DNA of 64,000 bases from Nemertoderma westbladi (lineage: Eukaryota > Xenacoelomorpha > Nemertodermatida > Nemertodermatidae). The stretch lies in the NCBI GenBank assembly GCA_032718475.1, contig JAUCBJ010007130.1, positions 1 to 64,000 on the forward strand. The letters are read 5' to 3'. This document shows positions 21,020-31,100 of the stretch, one piece after another. Made by a program: the position numbers and the translations under genes. Position 1 is the stretch's first letter, and every line of letters starts with the position of its first letter. The notes under the pieces are model-generated. The model was given only the letters and a program-made list of their open reading frames with translations. It had not been told where the DNA came from and did no database searches.

Positions 21020-22798
21020 TTAGTCTTTCTTACGCGGACGGCGTTTACGCAGTTTCTTGAGGTTAACAAGAGTCCTTTTCTCTTTGGGGCGAGCCACTTT
21101 ACGAGGAGGGCTGTAGCTCCTAGGCGAAGGGTGCAATATAATTGCATCAGAAGGTGCAGGGTTACGATCGGTATACCCGCCGGTCGAAGTACCTGGTTGA
21201 TTAATATCAACCTCAGTGGAGTGAGGTCTAACGGCCTTTAGAGCGCGTCTTAGGACAGCAGCTCCTACGGGTCCTTGACGGGTCGTCTGGACACTAGCGG
21301 TGGGTGGACCGTGAGTGGTGAGGAACTTTCTCGGTTTAATGGTTCTCTCCAGCTCGCGTTCTCGGGTTCGATATTCATATGGGCGCCGAGATACTTCCTG
21401 GAGTTCAGGATGCGAGTTCACGAAAATGTCGCCATACTCAGGGTCCTGACGGATAAAATTGATCAGGTGATATGTGGTTATATCATTGGGGTTAACGTTT
21501 CTAAGGTATTTCCTGACAAACTTGGTGGAAATACACTCACCAACACGCTTGATTAACTCGTAACTTGGTACGCGTGTTTTCTGTTCAATCGACGCGAATA
21601 GGTAAGGATGGAACGCGTAAACTCCCTCGTAAGCTCGTCCAGGGTAATAGCGATGTCTGGATTCGCAATGTAAATCTGCGTTCGCTTCCCAAGCTCGGAT
21701 GTATCGCAGGGTGATCATCTCGTCTACGCTCTCTAAATCGCGATTAAAGGGACAATTGTAACTTTCGTGTCCTTTAAGTTGGCAGTAGTGACATTGAGTC
21801 ATAAATTGTGGGCAGACGGCAAATATATGAGAGTTATTAAGCCGGCAATAAGCACAATATATTTCCATCATCGGTTGTTCGAGGAAATAGGAACAAGGTA
21901 CGCTCGAGTCTAGAGGAGTGAAGTGGTCTCTCGATGCGCATAATCGACAACGTTTTCGGGAAACGTAGTTGGCGTGTCGATAATCGTACGCTGTGAGACG
22001 CTGTGGACCTTGATACCACTCTATGACATAATCATTGTCACTGCTCCGAGAAGCCGTAGGTTGAATCGCTTCTGATTCCAAGCATACTGGTTCATCCTCC
22101 AGCTGCATAGACGAAGTGGGTGTGTCGGTTTCCGTAAGTGGACCCACTGTCTGTATTTCCACGACAGAATAACCTGTAGGTATTCGGGGTCTTTGTATAA
22201 CAGATGAATGTGAGTTCTGTATACAAACGTCTTGAAACACGGCAAATCCAGCGCTACTCAGTTTCTCCGCAGCTGAGTCTCTAAGACTGAGCTTGGTCAG
22301 CGCGCGATCCTTGAACTGACTATCGACGTTACGGAACGGAGTCAGAAAGCGCCGGAAACATTCGAAACGTATGAACTTATTGTGTTCGTCTAACTTGGCG
22401 AGTTTAGTTCCAAGTATTAACGGATGAGCGCGTATGGTACGACTGCACACATCGGCTAGCCAACCGGCAAGTGCTGCGTTTTCAAAGATCGTGTATATAG
22501 CTAAGGAAGGGCGAAGTGGAACACTCATAAAGCTATATACGGCACCAGGCGCAGTTAATGGTCCATCAAAATATAAACGAGAGTAATGATCTCCATATAC
22601 TTGCTGGTAATTTATAGGATTTCCAACTTTGAAATTCCAACCATATTCTTGAAAGGCAAGATGTCCGATGGATGTCCGTTGTACTTTAGTAATGCCGCTG
22701 GGTGTATTGGCATACATAGTGCGAAAGAAACCTCGGCCTTCGGCCCAAGGAGCAATCAGCTGAGGAGATTTATTAGGATGAGGTATGATCCATACCAC
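21020..22798 (-). CDS. Accessory zinc-knuckle protein downstream of pol (element A)
   Basis: Open for 592 codons. The first codon is GTG and the first ATG is at 22717 (565 residues), so an upstream exon is possible; a pyrimidine-rich stretch ending in CAATCATAG lies just before the frame. Residues about 290-365 hold three Cys/His motifs: CRLCASRDH with a distant Cys, CAYCRLNNSHIFAVC (CX2CX5HX4C) and CHYCQLKGHESYNC, a canonical CX2CX4HX4C zinc knuckle. The last 40 residues are strongly basic (RKVARPKEKR, LRKRRPRKKD), suiting nuclear or nucleic-acid binding. No signal peptide or membrane segment is visible, so it is not an ordinary env. The N-terminal 200 residues resemble nothing I recognise. 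Element C keeps a decayed relative, so the frame belongs to the lineage. Likely role: RNA/DNA binding in the element life cycle (inference). Confidence 0.8.
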   Translation of the reverse strand: MVWIIPHPNKSPQLIAPWAEGRGFFRTMYANTPSGITKVQRTSIGHLAFQEYGWNFKVGNPINYQQVYGDHYSRLYFDGPLTAPGAVYSFMSVPLRPSLAIYTIFENAALAGWLADVCSRTIRAHPLILGTKLAKLDEHNKFIRFECFRRFLTPFRNVDSQFKDRALTKLSLRDSAAEKLSSAGFAVFQDVCIQNSHSSVIQRPRIPTGYSVVEIQTVGPLTETDTPTSSMQLEDEPVCLESEAIQPTASRSSDNDYVIEWYQGPQRLTAYDYRHANYVSRKRCRLCASRDHFTPLDSSVPCSYFLEQPMMEIYCAYCRLNNSHIFAVCPQFMTQCHYCQLKGHESYNCPFNRDLESVDEMITLRYIRAWEANADLHCESRHRYYPGRAYEGVYAFHPYLFASIEQKTRVPSYELIKRVGECISTKFVRKYLRNVNPNDITTYHLINFIRQDPEYGDIFVNSHPELQEVSRRPYEYRTRERELERTIKPRKFLTTHGPPTASVQTTRQGPVGAAVLRRALKAVRPHSTEVDINQPGTSTGGYTDRNPAPSDAIILHPSPRSYSPPRKVARPKEKRTLVNLKKLRKRRPRKKD

Positions 22799-23089
22799 GA
22801 TACCACTATGATTGGTCGATCGATGAAGGGAGTAAAGAGGAGGAAGGATATAGGGTAGTATCCATAAGACACCACAATGGACAAGTTTTCCATCACGTCA
22901 TCATTCATTCTTGTCTTTTAATTGTGACACTGATCACAATAATTACAGGAAAACGATGAAGGAAGAGAAATTTACAGCCTCCCGAAGGAGACCGCCCGCG
23001 AGCACCCGTGCCCCGGGGAAAACTATTCACATTATGGACCCTGGACATTAACGTATGTCTCTTCTCCAGTGGTTCGCCTATATTTGTCT

Positions 23090-23488
23090 TTACAAGCCTT
23101 CTTCCACGTTCTTTCTTTCGAACTGATTTCGAATAGAGTTCTCGTGTTCTATTCTCGATTTATCGTTTCGACTCCGCTGGGTATGATATTTAAATAAAAC
23201 CATTTCCCTTTCGGTGTCTACATCGTCGGTGTCGTGTAAATCAATAGGATGACCAGTGGTCAAGAAGTCCATATACGTACCATTACGATGAGTGTAGCGA
23301 GCAGTGAACTTTCTATAATCCAATTCACGCGTAAGTTGCTCCTGGGACATTGGCGGTTCGATATAACGACCATCGTCCTCCGTAGGAGTTGGATCAGCGT
23401 CGCCGCGTATTAAGCTATCGACAAACGCTTGTAAAGGTAGAGTATATCTCTCCCTGATACCAAGATCATCTTCTATTAATTCAGTCAT
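23090..23488 (-). CDS. Accessory small acidic protein (element A)
   Basis: 132 residues from the ATG at 23488. Rich in Asp/Glu (MTELIEDDLG, PTPTEDDGRY, DTDDVDTERE) with a more basic end. No domain recognised and no membrane segment. It lies between pol and the zinc-knuckle frame on the same strand. A relative in element C (from 49418) is conserved at most positions but has an in-frame TAG and a deleted end. The bases before the ATG, TATAGCAG then AT, look like a 3' splice site in both copies. It could be a separate protein or a first exon of the downstream frame. Confidence 0.65.
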   Translation of the reverse strand: MTELIEDDLGIRERYTLPLQAFVDSLIRGDADPTPTEDDGRYIEPPMSQEQLTRELDYRKFTARYTHRNGTYMDFLTTGHPIDLHDTDDVDTEREMVLFKYHTQRSRNDKSRIEHENSIRNQFERKNVEEGL

Positions 23489-25137
23489 ATCTGCTATACA
23501 AGTTCACCAATATTATAATGAGTTTATATATCGTTAGGCGAGCGGGCGTCGCTGCCTATTTCTCCCTTGCCCCCGGACAGTAAGAGATTCTCAGCGCCGA
23601 TGTACCGCTGTAGCTGTACTTTCGCCAACGACGTAGCCGTACAACGACAACGATAACCGGCACAAGTCACTCCACTGTCCGTCCCAAAGGCTTAGATGTA
23701 CTTCAGGTATTCCTTGGAGAGTTAGGTTACTTTACGATTGCGACTAGCTACTGTAAACACACTTTAGCAGTAACATTCACCTATAAACTCACAAATACCA
23801 CACAACTGGTCACAACTACGCACATTCGGGCCATTTGTCCGTTAGTCAATGCCTTCCAGAATGTCACTGTATTATTATGTATCCTTGGATACTAGCAGTG
23901 CGCTATTTATTCCCTATGCTATTCAATGGGACAAGCTTTCTATTGTTCGTTTAACTCAATTCTAATTCTAGCGTGGTTGTTGCTATGGTGACATTATGCA
24001 AAGCTAGCGGTAGAATTAGGGTGATTCCAATGCATACAGATCTGGGATGTTATTTAATAGGAATTCTTTAATAGTCAATGTCCTGTTTATACATGACTTT
24101 AAGAATTTTATCGGCTATTAACTATGTTTGGGAGACTTTCGTACACGTATACGCATAATAATATAAATCTCCGCTCCCTTGATCTATTAATTTATGGAAT
24201 TTTGGGAATGTTATAAATCGCGTAAAATGGCAATTTATTAAATTCATTAAAAGACATGAATTTAAATTTATTCCCTGAAATTTTATTATTTGATAATTAA
24301 ATGGGCATACTTTGATTCTAGAACATGTCTAGGGACACAAGATCCTTAATTCTAAGAAAATTGTCTCTTTAAGAATATCGGTGAATGCTACGATATCTTA
24401 ATTGACTAGAATTGTTGAAGGATCTGAATTTTACAGATTTTGACTTATTTGATTTGTAAATATTAACTAATTAATATTTGAGATGGGCACCGATTTATTC
24501 CAGAACTTGTCTGGGGACGTTAACCACTGATTCTATAATTTGTCTTTCAAGTATATCGGTGGGTGCCACGATATCTTAATCGACTAGAATTACAGATGGT
24601 CAAAGGGTTTAACAGATTTATTTTGCGTTACACGCTACTGTTAAAGGGACATCACGCTACTATATGTATTATTTAATATACGGTATGAGAGCAATATCGC
24701 ACGAAGCAATGTCAGTGTGAAGAGGCAAGTCGTTTCCAAGGTCTACCCAGAGCTTGGTTTAGCCGAGACACGAGGATCTGAACTTTGCATTCCTAATACT
24801 CTGCCTACCAATAATACTTAAATATAGTAGTGGCTTTATTGTACTTTAATAAGTACAGACATTTCATCTTACTGTAGTTACGTATTTATAATATAATACG
24901 GACAGTAAGGAAAGAGAAAAAATAATTATTTCTTCGCCGTCTCACTAAATATAATATAAGTAATTACGTACGTAATAAACACGAATATATTGCACTATTC
25001 TACAAAATAATCTCTAAATAATATTCTACGAAATTAAATAAAACGATTATAATAAAATTACATGGTAATACATACATAAATATAAAAATAATAAAATAAT
25101 ATAAAATAATAGAGTCACACGCCCACTCCGAACGATA
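23489..25137 (-). other. Non-coding spacer between pol and accessory frames, element A
   Basis: No frame of note. It contains two tandem copies (about 24300-24440 and 24483-24620, period about 180 bp) sharing GTCTxGGGACG, ATATCGGTG and GCTACGATATCTTAAT-like words. The same arrangement is kept in element C at about 50230-50530. Distal to pol, 24900-25130 is AT-rich. Confidence 0.7.
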
Positions 25138-28100
25138 TTAAGTTGGGGAGTCCCTAGATGTCGGTTGGATTAGGGAAGTGGTCGTGGGAAGAGTTTCTTG
25201 CCTTCCATAGTTTCCGGAGAGCTCTCTGTCTCTTTCCAGTAAACATAAACGTCCCACTGGGCGATTGAGCTGTTGAGTCTCAAAGACTATCCCTGGTTTC
25301 TTAAAGTTCCGCCGCATGACGACGAGCTCTACTGATCGCACCAAACCATCGCTCGAGATATAAGTCTCGATGATACGTCCTGTTTGCCATCGCTTACGTG
25401 GGAGATCGGGGTCCACAATAAGCACCATGTCTCCAGAGCTGACGTTTTCTTGCTGCGCAAACCACTTAGTTCGAAGTTGTAGAGTGGGCAGGTATTTTTT
25501 CTCGAAATGGTCAGCGAAACGACGGGATAGCAACTGCATAAGTTGCCAGGTTCGACGGCAGTACTCGTCTCCGTCTGTAATCTCCGATCGTGGGAGCATG
25601 GCTACAGGTTTCTTCAGTAGAAAGTGCGCGGGTGTTAGCGCTTCCAGGGAATCAGGATTTGAAGAGACTGGCATAAGCGGTCTTTCGTTGAGATAGGCGG
25701 CGATTTCCTCCATTAACGTCCGCAATAGTTCGTCGGTGAGATAAGCGCGACAAGGTACAATAAAGTGGAACGCAGTCTTCACGCTCCTAATCAATCTCTC
25801 CCAACTTCCTCCCCACCAAGGGGCGTCGGCGGCGTTGAAGGTCCAGCTAGACGCTGTTATCCTTAGCTGATCGTCCACCTGTCTTTTGTTCCAGTCCTTT
25901 ACGTAAGCTTGAATTTCGTTGTTGGCGCCAATGAAGTTCGTTCCCTTATCCGATCTCATCGTGTTACTGGTTCCGAAGCGAGCGATCTGTCGTCGTAAAC
26001 TCAACACGAAGCTGTTGGTGGATAGATCGTTTACCATATCGAGATGGATAGCTCTACAAGTCATACAAACGAAGATGACACACCATCTCTTGACTATAGT
26101 CCGGGCACGATATACTTCAATAGGGCCAAATAAATCCACACCGGTATTAGTAAAGGGTGGTTCATAGAAGCTTACTCTTTCCCTAGGTAATTCTGCCTCT
26201 CGCTGTGTTAAAGGCCTACTGAATGCTTTCCTACAGGATATGCAGTTCCTAAGAACTTGGTTCAGAGCCCTACGGGGTTTATAAAAATAGTAGCGAGTTC
26301 GAATTTCGCTCAGAACTCGTTCTCTACCAGCATGATACAGTTTGCTATGAACATCTACAATTATCTTGATCTGTATATCAAGATTTCTAATAAGTATGGG
26401 AAACTTAGTGTCAAAGGATAACGGGGCGTTGGTGAGTCGACCTCCAACACGTATTAACCCATCTATCATGGTACTAGAGAAGCGATCCCTTAAGCGCATC
26501 TGTGGATTTCTTAACAACAGGAAATACTTATCGGAATCCTCATAGCATTGTAGGAGTCTCAGCATCTGTTTGTTGGTTTCATCATGCTCCTGGTAACTGA
26601 TCTTTTCCTTTAGAAACCTGTCGGGTATCTTGTATTTAGGAAGATCTTTAATAACATGGACTCGTGCAGATGTTGATGGAGCATCATCACTATTGGTCTT
26701 TGTTCCGGAGTAACGATGATGAAAACATCGTTTCAAATAGGTAACAGCCTTACAGAGCCGATTCCAGGAACTGTAGTGACGTATCGCTCTCTGCAAGAGA
26801 GGTGAGAGTCCTTGCGAAATATCTGGTATTCCAGATTTCCAATCCTTGTCACGGATTTCCAAGACTTCTCTCGTCGTGGCGGTGGGTTTCTGATCCAAAG
26901 CATCATCTCCGGAAGTAAATAATACAGATAGATCAACCGCAGGTTTAAACAACTTCGATTTACTCGCTCGAGTTTTGGGTTTAACTTTCTCCGCTCCCTT
27001 GGCCTGTCTGATCTCTGCTGTTGTGAGATGAGGAGGCCATTCTTCTTCTTCCCTGTAGAGAAAGTCGGGTCCTCCTAACCATTCGGGAGTATTTACCAAT
27101 TCCTTTGGAGTCGCTCCTCGGGACGCGATGTCCGCTGGATTAATCGTTCCGGGGCAATGTCTCCATTGGTCCATCGTCGTGCGACTAAGTATGATGGCTA
27201 CCCTGTTGGTAACGAAGACGCTGAACTGACAGACTTCATTGGTTATATACTCTAACACGAGTAAAGCGTCGGTCCAATAGACAGTTTTCTCTAATGGATA
27301 GTCAATCTGTTCGGTTACATTCCGGCCGATGGCTGTAGCGTATAGAGCCGCTTTCAACTCCGCTCGAGGAACTTTCAACTTGTTGTTGATTAATGCCTTA
27401 GAAGTAACCAAGGCGACTTTGATTCCATCCGGAGTTTCCACTCTTAAGTAGGCTACTATACCGATTCCCATATCGCTGGCGTCTCCAAACACATGGAGTT
27501 GATAGGAATACGTAGGGAGAACATGACCAAAATATGAGCGGGAAATTATAAAATCTTCGATAGCTGGCAGCGAATCTTCCCACTTCATCCACTGCTTCAG
27601 TAATTCCCCCTTAAGTGGATCGTCCCATGAGTGGTTTTCAAGCCACATTTGTTGTACCAAACTACGAGCAATCAATATAACTGGGCTAATAAATCCCAAT
27701 GGATCGAAATAAGTGCTCAGTATACTTAAGCAAATCCGTTTGGTTCGAACTGGATTATCTCGCTGTTTTAATTGGAAAAACAGGATATCTCGCTCTGTGT
27801 CCCATTTCAAGCCGAGTGTCTTGGTTTCTGGCAGATCATCTTTGATCAAATCGAGATCTTTCGCTCCTCGATCTTCCGCGGGAATCGACTCCAGAAACTC
27901 ACGGGAGTTGCTGGTGAATTTTGTTAATCGAAAACCACCTCTTTTTAAGCACTCTACCGTTCCTTTAGCGACCTCAATGGCTTCCTCAACTGATGGAAGG
28001 GACTTCAGATTGTCGTCCATGTATATGTCTCTCTTGATGTTGTCGATCACTTCCTTAGAGAAGGCCTCTCTGTTGTCTTCTGCAGTGGTACGCACTACCG

Positions 28101-31100
28101 AACAGGCGTTGGAAGGGCTTGAGATTATCCCAAAGGCCTGGATGGTCATCCAGTACTCCACCGGTTTCTGGTTGAGGTCTCCTTCGGGCCACCACAGAAA
28201 TCGTAGACTATCTCGATCCCTATCTAACACCTTGACTTGTAAGAACATGCCTTCTATATCGGAGGCGAAAGCAATCGAATATTGTCTCAATCTTAAAAGA
28301 ATTCCCAACAAAGATTGAAGCAAGTTGGGTCCGGGTAACAATTCAGAGTTAAGGGATTGACCCATGTAAAGAGCGGAGCCATCAAACACTACTCTCACTT
28401 CGTGTGGTTTACCTGGTTTAGGAACGTAATGGTGAGTTAAATAATACGTTCTTTCAGTCACAGGTGTTTCTTCCGGTACTCTCTCCGCGTATCCCTTATT
28501 AATAAATTTTTCCAGCTGTGTTTGATACATGGCTTTCGCTGAAGAATTAGCCGTAAGGCGTCGATGGAGTTGCGCGATTCTTTTTTCCGCCAGGGGTCTG
28601 TTATTGATGAACTTCGGTTCTTTCTTACGGAAAGGTAAACCGACTTCATACCTACCTTGATCTTTGAGGAAACATGTAGTTGTCTCTTGGATCTGCTTGG
28701 CCCTTTCCTCTTCCACAGACAAGGCTTTATCGTAGGAATTGGGCTCTACCGCCTCTTGCGTAAAGAATCGTACGGCATGTTCATCCCGAATCTTGGCATT
28801 ATGACGCTCAATGACATCATTTAACTCGTCGTTATAAGCTTCTCGTTCAGATGGATAGAGAAGTTGACATAAGTTCACTTGGTTTTGCCAAGCCTCGTTT
28901 TCTTTAAGGAGATCGATGGTATTTTCCTCATCAAAAAGCTGGTGAACATCGTCATTATCTGAGGAGTATGGAATTCCCTCAGTTGAATCGTCTCCTTCAC
29001 TAGTATCATCTTCCCATTCACTCACTTGGCAGACTCTCTCTTGCGGTAGTCTTTCTCTGAGTGTTCTACGGGAAGGGCCAGTAAAGTACCAACCTACTCT
29101 AGTTCTTACCGCATAGGTCTGTAGGGGCTGCGGTTGAGCAGGCCGTTTCTCTAATGTCTCCAGCGCCTCATGCGCGTTTTGGCCGATGAGTATTTGCACT
29201 CCAGGATAATCAGTCTGGAATCGAGGTATGTTAAGATGTTGGATGCTCTCATCCTCGTCCCAATTATAAAGGTCTGCTTGAGTAGTAGCGAAGTTCTTTA
29301 TAGCCACCATTTTCACTGACCTTATGCTGTTTTCTCCTAGTTCGTCCTGGGGGGTGGACAACGCTCCTACATAATAATCCGCGGTAATTGTAGATTTCCA
29401 AACTTGCATAATGCCTGACATGTTGAGCTTAGTTTGGAACTTGGGTTGTCCAACAAATATATCTTCGGCTAGCTCTTTATCGATGAATGTTCCTGTGCTG
29501 CCGGAGTCCAGGAGGGCGTTCACTACATAACTCCGTTTAGGTCCGTGCACCCTTACCTGCACCACAGGAAACTCTCGGATCCCTACATTGGAAGATGGCT
29601 CTTTCCAAGATGGTTGTCGCTCAGAAGTAGTTAGAGTAAAGTCGTTGTCTGTATCTTTTTCATATGTGAGTGCTCGATACACTGCGGTATTTATCATGTA
29701 ACAGGATTCGTTTTCGTCGGAGAACTCGTCTGTATAGAATCCTTCCATCTCAGATTGATCAGTGTCGTTCACATCACTGAATTGGACATGTAACTTGGAA
29801 TCACTCACCTGATTCGGACTATTTCGATCGAATTCAGCGTGCAACAAGATATGATGTTTCGCACCACACTTTGCACACCTTATGTCAGAGAAACAGGTTC
29901 GCCGTTGGTGTCCTTGTCTGAGGCAATTATAACATAACCGCTTATCCCACATGACTTCGCGTCTCTCCGTTAATGATTTCTTTAGAAATTCATCACACCT
30001 ATTCAAATAGTGGGTCCCGTCGCACAGCGCACATTTTGGTTTGATGTTACTTACCTTATTTTGAGTCACATTGTGTACACTTGCCTTTTCTTCGGGCTTT
30101 CTCACCTGAATTCTCTTGGGAGACGTGGGAGGAGTTTTTCTTACCTGTTCCCTCCTGTCATTTGTTCGAGACTTGAATTTACTCACCTGATCTTTAGGAA
30201 TTTTATTTACGTAATAAGATCTATCAGTGTCTTTCCCGCTATCTTCTCCTTGAGAAGTCTGGCTTTCGCCGTCATCGGTATAACATACTGGTGTTACTTT
30301 TCTCCTAGAGACGGGTTTTTCACTTACCTTGTTTTCCGGTGTCTTCTCCCTAGACAGTTTCAGGAGCTGTAATTTCACTTTTCCATCCAGGAATGACATG
30401 AGATCAGCCATGGTAGGGTCTCGCTGTTGTTGTTCCATCATATATAACACTTTCTTATCCCAGCGTGTACCTACTCCACCTTTAGGTAAAGTAGAAGCCA
30501 CTGCTCTAATAACCATAGTGTTCTGATACTCATGAGACTTACCTAGCCAATCTAATTGTCTGCAGATCTCCTGGATCTCATCGGAAAACTCGATAATTCC
30601 GCTACTAATAAACTTTCGGGGCGCTACTAACTTTGCATACAAGTACCCAGCGATATTATTCCTATTACCATACCTGATGTTTAGTGTATCCCAAACTTGT
30701 CTTAATCCGTCTGGATGTCCAATAAACTTTAACGCCATTAACTTGGGAGATCCTTCCAAGCACTCGATGAGGTATCTAAGTTTTTCTCCATTAGATAGTA
30801 CAGAGTTCTGTATGTTATCTTTGTAATATTCATTAAAAGGTAACCATTTCATCTCATCTCCATTGAACTTGACGATCTCTCCAACCTTTACCGCTTGCCG
30901 GGCTTCGGTTCTAGCCATTTGACGCGTAAAACTTTCTTGGGCCATCGTGCTATTTAATATCGAGTTATCGGTATATAAATTTCTCGGATTATGATCCGGT
31001 CTATAGGGAATATCACTATCAACAGGTCTATAATTACCCTTAATAGGGTTCACTATAGGAGTTTCTACTTCGCTAGCTGTATAGATGCGTGTAGGCTCCA

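Noticed and set aside
21020-22798. The frame after pol as an envelope gene
   Set aside because: No signal peptide, membrane helix, furin-like site or Cys pattern of a surface protein; instead zinc knuckles and a basic tail.
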